Origin: Desulfovibrionaceae bacterium
GTDB taxonomy: Bacteria > Desulfobacterota > Desulfovibrionia > Desulfovibrionales > Desulfovibrionaceae
Assembly (NCBI GenBank): GCA_028689675.1
Contig: JAQVCS010000003.1
Coordinates: 62,001-126,000 of the forward strand
Length of the DNA stretch: 64,000 bases
Reading direction: 5' to 3'
Positions 41,624 through 51,751 of the stretch are shown here, piece after piece. Position 1 is the stretch's first letter. Each line of letters opens with the position of its first letter. A model generated the notes under the pieces. The model worked only from the letters and a program-made list of their open reading frames with translations, did not search any database and was not told the DNA's origin. A program made the position numbers and the translations under genes.

Positions 41624-42913
41624 TTAGACCAATGCTGTTAAATCATAGTCTGCGCTTTCCACAATATCGGCCTGCACCATGGCGCCGGGGGCAACGCCTT
41701 CGCCGCTGATATAGGTGACGCCGTCAATTTCGGGCGCCTGAAACCACACACGCCCCGTGTGCAGCCCCGGCCATTCGGGGTGCACGGCATCCACCAGCAC
41801 GTCCATTTTTTGCCCTGGGTATGCTTCCAGCCATTCGGCGCTGATGTCGCGTTGCAAGGCCATAAGTTCTTCGCGGCGGGCTTCTTTAACACTTTCGGGG
41901 AGTTGGTCGGGCATGGCGGCGGCAGGCGTGCCTTCTTCTGCCTTATAGGCAAAAACGCCAAGGTGGTGAAAGCGTGTTTCGGCCACAAAGTCGCGCAAGG
42001 TGGCAAAGTGCTCTTCTGTTTCCCCGGGAAAGCCCGTAATAATGCTGGTACGCAGCACGGCATGGGGCACAGCAGCCCGCACGCGCTCTATGGCAAGGCG
42101 CGGGTCTCGGGCAAAAGGCCGCCCCATGCGCAGTAAAATGTCGGGGTGGGCATGCTGCACGGGCACGTCAAAATAGGGCAGCAAGGGCATGCCTGCTTGT
42201 GCCATAAAGTCCAGCAAGTCTGGCGTAAGCCCTGCGGGGTAGAGGTAGAGCAGGCGCAGCCAGTGCAGCCCGCGCAGGGGCAGCAGCTTTTCCAGCAGGC
42301 TGATGAGCCCGCGCGTGTCGCCCACGTCCGAACCCCACGCGGTTACATCCTGCGCCACCAGCACCAGTTCTTTCACACCTTGGTCAAGCAGCTCTTGCGC
42401 CTCATGGGTCAGCATATCGGCTGGCGTGGTGCGGTGTGCCCCGCGTATGGAAGGAATGGTGCAAAAAGAGCAGCGATGGCGGCAGCCATCACTAATTTTC
42501 ATCCATGCATAGGAAGGGGGAGTGGAAAGCACGCGCCCAGCCACAGGCTGAGGCAGCCCCAAGGCCTGTGCCAGCAAAGCACCCCAGTCATCAATACATT
42601 GATTGGGCAGCCACAAATCCACTTCGGGCATACCTGCGGCGAGGTCGGGCACGCCATAGCGCCCCACCAAGCAGCCGGCAACCACCAGCAGGGGGCGCTT
42701 TTTGAGCCCCTTGAGCTTTTCTGCCATGGTCAGAATGGCCTGAATGGATTCTTCAACAGCGGGCTCAATAAAGCCACAGGTGTTGATTATCACCACATCG
42801 GCTCGGCCAGCCTGTTCCACTGCTTTAAAGGGGAGGGCAATTGAGCCTAAAAGATGTTCGGTATCAACACGGTTTTTGGGGCAGCCCAAACTGATAGAAT
42901 ACACTTTAAGCAT
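41624..42913 (-). CDS. rimO: Ribosomal protein S12 methylthiotransferase
   Basis: 429 residues from the ATG at 42913, the usual length; no strong ribosome-binding site is seen and further in-frame ATGs exist upstream. An N-terminal UPF0004 domain starts VYSISLGCPKNRVDTEHL, the radical-SAM motif is KISDGCRHRCSFCTIP and a TRAM domain ends the protein. It adds a methylthio group to Asp of ribosomal protein S12 in the cytoplasm. The CPKNR/VDTE signature separates RimO from MiaB. Confidence 0.92.
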   Translation of the reverse strand: MLKVYSISLGCPKNRVDTEHLLGSIALPFKAVEQAGRADVVIINTCGFIEPAVEESIQAILTMAEKLKGLKKRPLLVVAGCLVGRYGVPDLAAGMPEVDLWLPNQCIDDWGALLAQALGLPQPVAGRVLSTPPSYAWMKISDGCRHRCSFCTIPSIRGAHRTTPADMLTHEAQELLDQGVKELVLVAQDVTAWGSDVGDTRGLISLLEKLLPLRGLHWLRLLYLYPAGLTPDLLDFMAQAGMPLLPYFDVPVQHAHPDILLRMGRPFARDPRLAIERVRAAVPHAVLRTSIITGFPGETEEHFATLRDFVAETRFHHLGVFAYKAEEGTPAAAMPDQLPESVKEARREELMALQRDISAEWLEAYPGQKMDVLVDAVHPEWPGLHTGRVWFQAPEIDGVTYISGEGVAPGAMVQADIVESADYDLTALV

Positions 42914-43137
42914 AGTAGTGGTACAGGGGTAAAAGGTGGTGAGCACATGCATATACGCCATTGCTGACTATAGCGGTAAGAAGCAGCGTTGTCAGCCTTT
43001 TTCCTTGTACAAGCGCAGCAGGGAAGCAATTTTTTGTTCTGTCAGCGCAGGTTTTACCCCAACAATAAAACAGAGTAGGCAAAAGCAGCGCCGTGCATAG
43101 ACAAAATGAAAAAAAATCGCTACCATCCGCCCCTGTT

Positions 43138-43734
43138 ATGAATACCTCACCTTTTGTACACAGCAGGTCTGCACAGCCTTTTTATCAGGGAAAGCTTGAT
43201 GTCTTTTGTGCTCTGTATGCCGTTTTGAATGGTATACGCCTTACGCATGGCATAAGCACCTTGCAGGCAAGGGATGTGCTGCACAGCACCCTGCTTTCTT
43301 TGGCTTCTGATTTGCCCACTTTTCAGGCTGTGCTTGAGCAGCGCACAGATTATATTGCCGTGGTGGACGGTATGCTGCGCAGCCTTGCCCGCAGCTACCC
43401 TTTACAGGTGGTCAAGCCCTTTACCGAAGCCCCCGCCCCCGAGCCTGCCCTGCTGTGGAATGTGTGCGCCAGTTTTATGAATGGCGGCACTAACCGTACT
43501 GTTTTATTTCGCTTTTTTCGCTATATCACGCCCGACACCCCGCCAGTAAACCGCCATTGGACAGCCGTGGAACGTATGCGCGGCAAAAGTATGCATTTAT
43601 TTGATTGCAGCCACGAGCCCGGGGCTATTGTTGATTTTGCCCCAGAAAGCTTTGTGACCAGCCATGAAGATATTGACGCTGGCTGCCTGTGCTGCATTGA
43701 CCCTGCCAGCCTGCGTTTTCTTTCTGCCCGTTAA
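43138..43734 (+). CDS. Putative papain-fold cysteine-protease-like protein
   Basis: 198 residues from the ATG at 43138; a GTG at 43093 would add 15 residues and neither start has a good site. A candidate nucleophile lies in FYQGKLDVFCALYAVLNGIR (Cys near residue 24), a candidate histidine in VNRHWTAVERMRG and an Asp/Asn in MHLFDCSHEP, the order Cys-His-Asp of papain-like C39-type folds. There is no signal peptide. It is a single-gene unit between rimO and metK. The protein is not recognised by name, and the fold is inferred from motif order alone. Confidence 0.5.
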   Translation: MNTSPFVHSRSAQPFYQGKLDVFCALYAVLNGIRLTHGISTLQARDVLHSTLLSLASDLPTFQAVLEQRTDYIAVVDGMLRSLARSYPLQVVKPFTEAPAPEPALLWNVCASFMNGGTNRTVLFRFFRYITPDTPPVNRHWTAVERMRGKSMHLFDCSHEPGAIVDFAPESFVTSHEDIDAGCLCCIDPASLRFLSAR

Positions 43735-43815
43735 ATGTGCCGCCTGTGCGTTGCGCACTTTACACCGCATGCGTAACTGTGTATAACTACACACGCGAAA
43801 ACAATATCACAATAC

Positions 43816-43836
43816 CTTGATATACAGATATTCAAG
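43816..43836. promoter_or_regulatory. Palindrome upstream of metK
   Basis: CTTGA-N11-TCAAG, flanked by ATAT on the inner side, lies 37 nt before the metK start. In Desulfovibrio, methionine-cycle genes are controlled by the ArsR-type regulator SahR through palindromes; whether this is one is an inference. Confidence 0.45.
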
Positions 43837-43872
43837 AGAAGCCCACGGCAGTGCGGCAAAAGGAGCACAGGT

Positions 43873-45054
43873 ATGCAATCAAAAGTTCATAAAGGAACGT
43901 ATTTTTTTACTTCGGAATCCGTCACCGAAGGCCACCCCGATAAAGTTGCCGACCAGATTTCTGACGCGGTTTTAGATACCCTGTTGGCGCAAGACCCCAA
44001 CTCGCACGTTGCTTGCGAAACCTTGGTGACCACGGGCATGGCCGTGATTGCGGGTGAAATCACCACGCAGGGCTATGCCGACTTGCCCTCTGTTGTGCGC
44101 CAGACCATTAAGGAAATTGGCTATAACAGCTCTGAAATGGGCTTTGACTGGCAGACCTGCGCCGTTATTTCATCCATAGACCATCAGTCCCCCGATATTG
44201 CTCAGGGTGTGCTGCGTGAAGACCCCGAAAATCAGGGCGCTGGCGACCAAGGCATGATGTTTGGCTATGCCTGCAATGAAACTGCCACCCTGATGCCTGC
44301 CCCTATTTATTGGGCGCATCAGCTTTCGCAGCGTTTGACCAAGGTGCGCAAAGATGGCCTTGTGCCCTTCTTCCGCCCCGATGGCAAAACACAGGTTTCG
44401 TTTAAGTATGTGGATGGCAAGCCTGTGCAGATTAATAATGTGGTGGTTTCTACCCAGCATGCTGCCGAAGCCTCGCAGGCCGATATTATTGAAGCCGTCA
44501 CCAAGCATGTTATTTGCCCTGTGCTTGAGCCCTCTGGCTTTTTTGATGCCAGCGATTGCGAAATTTTCATCAATACCACGGGGCGTTTTGTTGTGGGCGG
44601 CCCTATGGGCGACTGCGGCCTGACTGGGCGTAAGATTATTCAAGATACCTACGGCGGCTCTGGCCACCACGGCGGCGGGGCTTTTTCGGGCAAAGATCCT
44701 TCTAAAGTTGACCGCTCTGGTGCGTATATGGGGCGCTACATTGCCAAAAACGTGGTGGCGGCAGGGCTTGCGCCCGAGTGCGAAGTGCAGATTGCCTATT
44801 GCATTGGCGTGGCCGACCCTGTTTCGGTACTGGTTTCTTCCAAGGGCACAAGCGATATCCCCGATGCTATGCTGACGCAGGCCGTGCGCGAAGTGTTTGA
44901 CATGCGCCCCTATTTCATCACCAAGCGCCTTGACCTGAAGCGCCCTATTTATAAGGCCAGCTCGTGCTATGGGCATTTCGGGCGCGAATTGCCCGAATTC
45001 ACTTGGGAAAAAATAGATGCTGTTGCCGATTTGAAAACAGCTGCCAAAGTATAA
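43873..45054 (+). CDS. metK: S-adenosylmethionine synthase
   Basis: 393 residues. All signatures are present: [36 protein letters not shown] and the [16 protein letters not shown] loop. The enzyme makes SAM from methionine and ATP, needed by the many radical SAM and methyltransferase proteins around it. AAGGAG precedes the ATG. It is a single transcription unit closed by a hairpin. Confidence 0.98.
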   Translation: MQSKVHKGTYFFTSESVTEGHPDKVADQISDAVLDTLLAQDPNSHVACETLVTTGMAVIAGEITTQGYADLPSVVRQTIKEIGYNSSEMGFDWQTCAVISSIDHQSPDIAQGVLREDPENQGAGDQGMMFGYACNETATLMPAPIYWAHQLSQRLTKVRKDGLVPFFRPDGKTQVSFKYVDGKPVQINNVVVSTQHAAEASQADIIEAVTKHVICPVLEPSGFFDASDCEIFINTTGRFVVGGPMGDCGLTGRKIIQDTYGGSGHHGGGAFSGKDPSKVDRSGAYMGRYIAKNVVAAGLAPECEVQIAYCIGVADPVSVLVSSKGTSDIPDAMLTQAVREVFDMRPYFITKRLDLKRPIYKASSCYGHFGRELPEFTWEKIDAVADLKTAAKV

Positions 45055-45058
45055 GCAA

Positions 45059-45096
45059 AAGGGGGCAGGGCTTGCGGGCTTTGCCCCCTTATTTTA
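45059..45096 (+). terminator. Terminator after metK
   Basis: AAGGGGGCA (45059-45067) pairs with TGCCCCCTT (45082-45090), followed by ATTTTAG. Confidence 0.85.
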
Positions 45097-45251
45097 GCAT
45101 ACGCGCCAGAGCTGTGGCACATTTTGTAAGGGCACTCTGTGCCCTTTGTTCTTTATGCTGGCCTTGCCAGACAAAAGAAGCCCAGTGTTAAGGCTGGATT
45201 TTATACGCAAAGTGCGGCACTATGCGCCTATATGCAAAAGAGGAAAGCTCT

Positions 45252-46304
45252 ATGAACGCAAATACTTTTGGCTCTGTTTTCAGCCTGACCACGTTTGGCG
45301 AATCGCACGGTGCTGGCGTGGGCGGCGTCATTGACGGCTGCCCCGCAGGCATTGCCCTTGACGAAGCCTTGGTGCAAACCGAGCTTGACCGCCGCAAGCC
45401 GGGCACGGGCATGGCGGGCACAACACGCAAAGAATCGGACACCGTGCGCCTGCTTTCTGGCGTGTTTGAGGGCAAGACCACGGGCACCAGTATTGGTTTT
45501 TTTATAGCCAATGAAAGCCAGCGTTCGGGAGATTATGGGAATTTGGCGCAGGTTTTTCGCCCCGGGCATGCCGATTTTGGCTATCAGCACAAATATGGCC
45601 TGCGCGATTACCGCGGCGGCGGGCGTTCTTCTGGGCGGGAAACTGCCGCCCGTGTGGTGGGCGGGGCTGTGGCACGCGCTGTGCTGGCACAGCAGGGCAT
45701 AGAAATTTTGGGCGCAAGTACGGCCATTGGCGGCATAGAAGCCAGCACAATTGTGATGGAAGAGGCGCGCGCCTGCCCTTATTTTGCCTGTGATGCCGCC
45801 ATAGTGCCGCAGTGGGAAGAGCACATTGCCAGCGTGCGCCGCAGTGGGGACACGGTGGGCGGTGTGGTGCGCATAGAAGCCCGCAATGTGCCTGTGGGCT
45901 TGGGCGAGCCTGTGTTTGACAAGCTGGATGCCCGCCTTGCCTATGCCTGCATGGGCGTGGGTGCAGTGAAAGGGGTCAGCATTGGGGAAGGCTTTGGGGC
46001 TGCTTTGCTGCGTGGTTCAAGCAATAATGACCCCCTGCACCCGCAGGGCTTTGCCTCTAACCATGCTGGCGGTGTGCTGGGGGGCATTTCCAGCGGCCAG
46101 AATATTATTGTTGAGTGCGCGGTCAAGCCCATTCCTTCCATAGCGCAGGAGCAGCAGACAGTAACGCTGCATAATGAGCCCACCAGCATTATTGTGGGCG
46201 GGCGGCATGATATTTGCGCTATTCCGCGCATTGTGCCCGTGCTCGAGGCCATGGTTGCACTGACTCTGGCTGATTTTTTGCTGCTGCAGCGGCGCATGGG
46301 CTAG
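45252..46304 (+). CDS. aroC: Chorismate synthase
   Basis: 350 residues from the ATG at 45252 (AGAGGAAAG upstream; ten earlier codons lack a site). The FMN-dependent family motifs are present: [47 protein letters not shown] and [11 protein letters not shown]. It makes chorismate from EPSP, so it stands downstream of the divergent EPSP-synthase-like protein at 21 kb. Single gene before recD2. Confidence 0.97.
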   Translation: [350 protein letters not shown]

Positions 46305-46362
46305 GCTGCTGCGTTGTAGCCCCTGCCTACTGAAGATTTTTGTATAAGGTATAAGGAAGCCC

Positions 46363-48600
46363 ATGGATGCTTTGCCCTTACTCGCTGTGGAAGACCCGCG
46401 CGCCGTGGATATTACGGGGCGGCTTGAGCGCGTTGTTTTTCATAATGAAGAAAACGGCTATACCGTGCTGCGCCTTATGCCTGAAAAAAGCAAGGATATC
46501 ATCACAGCCGTGGGGCATATGCTCAACCCGCAGGCTGGCGTGCAATTGCATATTCAGGGGCGCTGGGTAGAAAATGCCAGCTATGGCATGCAAATAGAAA
46601 TGCAGCTGTGCGAAGAAACGCTGCCCGCCACGGCAGAGGGCATTAAGCTGTATCTTGCTTCTGGCCTCATTAAAGGGGTGAAGCTGAAAACGGCAGAAAA
46701 AATTGTTGCCCGCTTTGGGGTGGAAACCATTCGCATGCTGGACGAAGAGCCCGATTGCCTGCTTGAAATTCCCGGGCTTGGGCAGCGCGTGGTAGAAAAT
46801 ATCAAAACCAGCTGGGCAGAGCACAGGGGCATACGCGATTTATTGCTTTTTTTGCAGCCGCATGGCATCAGCCCTGCCTATGCTGTGCGTATTTACAAGC
46901 ATTATGGCGCACAGGCCTTGGCAATTATTAAAGAAAACCCCTACCGCATGGCTATGGATATTCGTGGTATTGGTTTTGTTACTGCCGATGCCGCCGCCCG
47001 CAAGCTGGGCTTTATGGAAGAGCACCCTCTGCGCGCGCAGGCTGCCGTGCTCTATGCCCTGCAAAAGCTGACCGAAGAGGGGCATGTCTACATGCCCGAG
47101 GCCTTGCTGTGCGCGCAGGTTGCCGAAAAGCTTAATGTCCCTGCCGAGCTTGTGCCCCAAGCCCTTGGGCAGCTTGAGCTAGAAGAGCGCATTGTGCGCG
47201 AAAGCCTGCACGATGAAATGGGCATTTATTTGCGCCGCTATCACCATTGCGAATCAAAAACGGCCTATTATGTGCGCCGTCTGCTGGGGTCGCCCAAGTC
47301 GGTGCGCTTTGCCGATGCCCCTGCCGTGGTTGCCGAGGTTATTCAAGCTCTGCCCATACAGCTTGCCGCAGAGCAAAAAAATGCCGTGCTCACTGCCGCA
47401 CAAAGCAAAATGATGGTGCTCACTGGCGGCCCCGGCACGGGCAAGACCACCATTATCAACGCCATAATCAAGGTTTTTGCCGAAGTGCGGGCAAAAATTT
47501 TGCTGGCTGCGCCCACGGGGCGGGCGGCAAAGCGCATGGCCGAAACTTCTGGCCGCGAGGCAAAAACCATTCATCGCCTGCTGGAATACCGCCCGCAAGA
47601 AGATGGCTTTGCCCGCAATGAAGATAACCCCCTTGCCTGCGCCCTGCTGGTGGTGGATGAAGCCTCTATGATGGACACCACCTTGTTTTATTATTTGCTC
47701 AAGGCTGTACCGCTGGGCGCAACGGTGGTGCTGGTGGGGGATGTGCATCAATTGCCCTCGGTTGGCGCAGGCAATGTGCTGGGGGATATTATAGCCTCTG
47801 GCGTGCTGCCTGTGGTGGAGCTGACAGAAATTTTTCGCCAGTCGGAAGAGAGCGAAATTATTTGCAATGCCCATTTAATCAACCGTGGTGAAGTGCCGCA
47901 TTTAGAGGCCAGCAAAGAGCGCCTTTCCGATTTTTATTTTATACGCCGCAGCAATGCTCAGGATGTGGCCGCAATGATTGTTGATTTGGTGAAAAATCAC
48001 ATTCCCCGCCGCTTCAAGCTTGACCCTGTAGACGATATTCAGGTGCTCACGCCCATGCACAAGGGCACGGTGGGTGCGGCAAACCTCAATGCCCTGCTGC
48101 AAGAAGCCCTCAACCCGCAGCATCAGCACATCAAGCGCATGGATCGTACCTTTCGCTTACACGACAAGGTGATGCAAATACGCAATAATTATGAAAAAGA
48201 TATTTATAATGGCGATGTGGGGCGCATTGTTATTCTTGATATTGCCGAGCGCACGCTGACAGTACGCTTTGATGAGCGCAATGTGCCCTATGATTTTGAA
48301 GAGCTGGACGAGCTTGTGCCTGCCTATGCCATTTCTATTCACAAGTCGCAGGGTTCAGAATACCCTGCCGTAGTTATTCCTCTTATGACGCAGCATTATG
48401 TAATGTTGCAGCGCAACCTTGTGTATACAGGCGTAACGCGCGGCAAAAAGCTGGTTATTTTGGTGGGTGAAGCCAAAGCCCTTGCTATGGCAGTAAAAAA
48501 TAACCGTATGCGTAAGCGCTACACAAGGTTGGCACAAAGGCTGAACCCTGAAATGGCCGAAGCCTTGGCGCTGCACAAGCAGGGCGAAGCAGAGGCTTAA
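46363..48600 (+). CDS. recD2: RecD2-type ATP-dependent DNA helicase
   Basis: 745 residues. An N-terminal OB-like part (ITGRLERVVFHNEENGYTVLRL) and helix-hairpin-helix repeats (IPGLGQRVVENI, IRGIGFVTADAAA) precede the superfamily 1 motor: Walker A GGPGTGKTTII, VVDEASMMD (motif II), VGDVHQLPSVGAG and the motif V/VI region KSQGSEYPAV and YTGVTRGK. RecD2 helicases act in DNA repair in bacteria without RecBC. It starts 58 nt after aroC, possibly co-transcribed. Confidence 0.95.
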   Translation: MDALPLLAVEDPRAVDITGRLERVVFHNEENGYTVLRLMPEKSKDIITAVGHMLNPQAGVQLHIQGRWVENASYGMQIEMQLCEETLPATAEGIKLYLASGLIKGVKLKTAEKIVARFGVETIRMLDEEPDCLLEIPGLGQRVVENIKTSWAEHRGIRDLLLFLQPHGISPAYAVRIYKHYGAQALAIIKENPYRMAMDIRGIGFVTADAAARKLGFMEEHPLRAQAAVLYALQKLTEEGHVYMPEALLCAQVAEKLNVPAELVPQALGQLELEERIVRESLHDEMGIYLRRYHHCESKTAYYVRRLLGSPKSVRFADAPAVVAEVIQALPIQLAAEQKNAVLTAAQSKMMVLTGGPGTGKTTIINAIIKVFAEVRAKILLAAPTGRAAKRMAETSGREAKTIHRLLEYRPQEDGFARNEDNPLACALLVVDEASMMDTTLFYYLLKAVPLGATVVLVGDVHQLPSVGAGNVLGDIIASGVLPVVELTEIFRQSEESEIICNAHLINRGEVPHLEASKERLSDFYFIRRSNAQDVAAMIVDLVKNHIPRRFKLDPVDDIQVLTPMHKGTVGAANLNALLQEALNPQHQHIKRMDRTFRLHDKVMQIRNNYEKDIYNGDVGRIVILDIAERTLTVRFDERNVPYDFEELDELVPAYAISIHKSQGSEYPAVVIPLMTQHYVMLQRNLVYTGVTRGKKLVILVGEAKALAMAVKNNRMRKRYTRLAQRLNPEMAEALALHKQGEAEA

Positions 48601-48652
48601 GCAGGCCTCCTTTTTTCGCCCCGCAGAGCCAGCACTTTTTAGCCCAGCAAAC

Positions 48653-49624
48653 TTATCGCAGCAAGGCCAGCAGGCTGGCGCTGCCATAGCGCCATGCTGT
48701 GCCCAAGAGCACCAGCAAGAGCAAGGTCTTAATGAAGCGGGCAGGCACATACTTTTGCAGGCGCGCGCCGCAATACATGCCGGCCATGCCGCCCACGCCC
48801 AAAAGCAGACCCAGCGCAAAGTCGGGGCTGATGCTCATGGCTGGGTATAGCGGGGCTATGAGCATGTAAAAAATAACAGCTGTGCTCGAGGTCAAAAAGG
48901 TTGCCAGCAAGGCCGCCCCTGCCACGGTATGAATGGGCAGAGCAAAAAAAGACACCAGAAAAGGCGAAATAATAGCCCCGCCGCCAATGCCATACACCCC
49001 GCCAATAATGCCCACAATAAAGGTAAGCACAAAAACACCGCGCGTGCTAAAGCCGTATTCTTCCCCATCAAAGCTATACACAATTTCCTGCCAGTTGCGG
49101 CGCACAAGGCGCACTTGCGGAAAGGCATTGCTGGCTTTGGGCTTGGCTTGTGCTGTTTTGAGGCTGAAAATGGTGTGCCCAGCGCTGTTGACTGTGCTGC
49201 TGTACAGGGGGGCAGGGCTGGGGCGGCGCTGGCGCAGCATATCGCGCAGCATACGCCCGCCAATATAGAGCAGCACACAGGCAACAAAGAGCTTGAATGT
49301 TGTGGGGTCTGGCAAAAAATTAACGCGAATAAGTGCCCCAAAAAAGACCCCTGGCATAGTTCCCATAGCCACCACAGCGGCCAAAGGCCACACCATGCGC
49401 CCCTCTCGGGCAAAGCGCCATACCCCAGAAGGGATGGCCACCACATTAAAAAATTGGTTAGTGGCAGAAACAGAGGGGTTTACATAGCCCAAAAAGGACA
49501 TTTGAAAGGGCAGCAGCAAAAAAGCCCCAGAAATACCCCCCATGGAGGTGAAAAAAGAAACAATAAAAGCAGCCAGCGGGGGAATGAAAGGATTGCATTC
49601 AATATTGGCAACGGGAAAATACAT
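48653..49624 (-). CDS. TauE/SafE-family sulfite exporter
   Basis: 323 residues from the ATG at 49624 (GAGGTG upstream). About eight membrane segments in two repeats, with the family motifs [14 protein letters not shown] and [20 protein letters not shown], and a cytoplasmic loop of about 60 residues in the middle ([19 protein letters not shown]). TauE/SafE proteins export sulfite, sulfoacetate or related anions; in a sulfate reducer a sulfite or sulfonate role is plausible but not proven. Convergent with recD2, 52 nt between the stops. Confidence 0.85.
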   Translation of the reverse strand: MYFPVANIECNPFIPPLAAFIVSFFTSMGGISGAFLLLPFQMSFLGYVNPSVSATNQFFNVVAIPSGVWRFAREGRMVWPLAAVVAMGTMPGVFFGALIRVNFLPDPTTFKLFVACVLLYIGGRMLRDMLRQRRPSPAPLYSSTVNSAGHTIFSLKTAQAKPKASNAFPQVRLVRRNWQEIVYSFDGEEYGFSTRGVFVLTFIVGIIGGVYGIGGGAIISPFLVSFFALPIHTVAGAALLATFLTSSTAVIFYMLIAPLYPAMSISPDFALGLLLGVGGMAGMYCGARLQKYVPARFIKTLLLLVLLGTAWRYGSASLLALLR

Positions 49625-49850
49625 GGTGCACCTCGGCAGTGGCAAAGCGGCCTGTATAGGTGAAGAGAGGCATGAGGCTTTCCGAAGTCACGTTTTTTCT
49701 AATTTTCGTGATGATAGAATTGGCTCTTCGTCTTGTCAAGCCATACTGAAGTATATTTTCTTGCGCGGCGGGGGCAAGCCCCGTATGCTTAGCTTGTGCG
49801 CCTGTGGCGGCGTACACTTTTTTGTGAATTGCGAACGTAAGGAAGGAACT

Positions 49851-50492
49851 ATGCTCGCCATACTTGATTACAAAGCAGGCAACCAAACCAGTGTGCGCCG
49901 CGCGCTGGAATATTTGGGCATACCCTGCACGATTACCGATGATAAAGCTGTGCTTGCGGCCGCGCAAGGCATTGTTTTTCCCGGTGTGGGTGCAGCAGGG
50001 CAGGCCATGCAGCTGCTGCGCTCTTCTGGGCTGGATGCAAGCCTAAGGCAGGCCGTGGCGGTGGGGCAGCCCTTGCTGGGCATTTGCCTTGGCTGCCAAA
50101 TTTTGCTGGATTCCAGCGAAGAAGATGGCTTTGTGCCCACCTTGGGCATTGTGCCCGGCGTGTGCAGGCGCTTTGCACAGGGCTTGTGCCAAGAAGACGG
50201 CAGCCCAGCCCCCATTCCGCATATGGGCTGGAATGGCGTGCAGCAAAAAAAGCCCAGCCGTCTGCTGGCCAATGTGCCCGCGCAGGCCGAATTTTATTTT
50301 GTGCACAGCTATTATGTTGAGCCCGCGCCCGAGCTGGTTATAGGCACCACGCTGTATGGCAAGGAATTTTGCTCTTTATATGGGCGCGATGGCCTGTGGG
50401 CTGCGCAATTTCATTTGGAAAAAAGCGGACAGGCAGGCTTAACGGTGCTGCGTAACTTTTATGAATATTGTCAGGAGGTTGCGCCATGTTAA
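49851..50492 (+). CDS. hisH: Imidazole glycerol phosphate synthase, glutaminase subunit
   Basis: 213 residues from the ATG at 49851 (GGAAGGA upstream; the longer open frame is not coding). The class I glutamine amidotransferase triad is visible: Cys in [12 protein letters not shown], His and Glu in [11 protein letters not shown]. It gives ammonia to HisF in histidine and purine (AICAR) metabolism. Its stop overlaps the start of hisF by 7 nt. Confidence 0.95.
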   Translation: MLAILDYKAGNQTSVRRALEYLGIPCTITDDKAVLAAAQGIVFPGVGAAGQAMQLLRSSGLDASLRQAVAVGQPLLGICLGCQILLDSSEEDGFVPTLGIVPGVCRRFAQGLCQEDGSPAPIPHMGWNGVQQKKPSRLLANVPAQAEFYFVHSYYVEPAPELVIGTTLYGKEFCSLYGRDGLWAAQFHLEKSGQAGLTVLRNFYEYCQEVAPC

Positions 50493-51265
50493 GTAAGAGA
50501 GTTATTCCCTGCCTTGATGTGCGCGCAGGGCGCTTGACCAAGGGCATAAAATTTGCTGGCAATGTGGATATTGGCGACCCTGTGGCCACTGCCCGCCGTT
50601 ATTACGAAGAAGGCGCGGATGAAATTGTCTTTTATGATATCACCGCTTCGGCAGAAGATCGCGGCATCTTTTTGGATGTGGTGGAGCGCGTGGCTGCCGA
50701 AATTTTTATTCCCTTCTCTGTGGGCGGGGGCATCAGCTCTGTGGCCGATATGCGCGCCGTGCTCATGGCTGGGGCAGAAAAAATTTCTATCAATTCTGCG
50801 GCAGTAAAAAAACCTGCCTTGATTAGCGAAGGGGCGGCGGCCTTTGGCTCGCAGGCCATTGTGGTGGGCATGGATGTGCTGGCTGTGCCTGTGAGCGAAA
50901 GTATCCCTTCTGGCTATGAAATTGTCATTCATGGCGGGCGCAAGCGCATGGGTATTGATGCCCTGTGGTGGGCACAGCATTGCCAAGAGCTGGGTGCAGG
51001 GGAATTGTGCGTGAATTCTATTGATGCCGACGGCACAAAAGATGGCTATGAGCTCACGCTCACCAGCGGTATAGCCAAGGCTGTGTCTATTCCTGTTATT
51101 GCTTCAGGCGGGGCGGGCACACCGCAGCATATGTATGAAGCCGTGAGCAAGGGCGGGGCGGCGGCTGCGCTTATTGCTTCTATTGTGCATTATGGCGAAT
51201 ACAGTATTGCCCAGTGCAAAGAGCATATGGCCGCGCAAGGGGCAAAGGTGCGCCTGCATTGGTAA
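50486..51265 (+). CDS. hisF: Imidazole glycerol phosphate synthase, cyclase subunit
   Basis: 259 residues from the ATG at 50486, with AGGAGG at 7 nt. The TIM barrel starts [17 protein letters not shown] (catalytic Asp) and has the second acid in [14 protein letters not shown], as in other HisF proteins. It overlaps hisH, so the two are coupled as a heterodimer. No other his genes are in the window. Confidence 0.97.
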   Translation: MLSKRVIPCLDVRAGRLTKGIKFAGNVDIGDPVATARRYYEEGADEIVFYDITASAEDRGIFLDVVERVAAEIFIPFSVGGGISSVADMRAVLMAGAEKISINSAAVKKPALISEGAAAFGSQAIVVGMDVLAVPVSESIPSGYEIVIHGGRKRMGIDALWWAQHCQELGAGELCVNSIDADGTKDGYELTLTSGIAKAVSIPVIASGGAGTPQHMYEAVSKGGAAAALIASIVHYGEYSIAQCKEHMAAQGAKVRLHW

Positions 51266-51372
51266 GCCACCAGTGAGCCTGCTTGTGTTTTTTTGATACT
51301 GGCAAAAGACTTTACGAAGCCGCATTTTTAGGCTATGAAAGCCATTCTATACAGTAATGAAGGAGAGCCATC

Positions 51373-51483
51373 ATGGCACATAAAAAAATTGAGCGTAAGA
51401 AAGAATTAGATCGTCGTCGTCACCGCCGTGAAGAGCGTCTGAAGCAGCGCATCCGCGAAGCCAAGGCTGCCAAAAAAGCCTAG
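51373..51483 (+). CDS. 36-residue Lys/Arg-rich small protein
   Basis: A short open frame with a good AAGGAG site: MAHKKIERKK..., 36 residues, about half of them Lys, Arg or Glu, predicted as one long helix, ending KAAKKA. It has its own strong terminator directly behind it (51492-51532) and about 100 nt of leader after hisF. Size and composition resemble small basic ribosome- or RNA-associated proteins. I do not recognise a named family. Confidence 0.6.
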   Translation: MAHKKIERKKELDRRRHRREERLKQRIREAKAAKKA

Positions 51484-51491
51484 TATGTACA

Positions 51492-51532
51492 GTGTTCCCG
51501 CTGGTTTTGCCGCGGGAACACCTTGTTTTTTT
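51492..51532 (+). terminator. Terminator after the 36-residue gene
   Basis: A perfect 10-bp stem GTGTTCCCGC/GCGGGAACAC is followed by CTTGTTTTTTT. Confidence 0.93.
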
Positions 51533-51751
51533 AGCCGTGTATGGCGGGTTTGCCCCTGCCGAGTCACGGCTTTTGGTGTGTTGTTTTCTGGCTTGTGCCT
51601 GCACGGCACTCTGGCTAGAGCATTGTACTGTTGAACATGTTTGTAAGCTTTTTACGCAAACCTTGCGGCTCAAAGCCCACAAGGGGAATGCACTTTCCCC
51701 GTACATGCGCTTTGAAAGTAACTCTGCTCTAGGGTTTTTTAGGAAGTGTAT

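Noticed and set aside
43737-43872. Possible SAM riboswitch upstream of metK
   Set aside because: I could not find the conserved pairing of SAM-I, SAM-II or SAH elements; the only clear signal is the CTTGA-N11-TCAAG palindrome.
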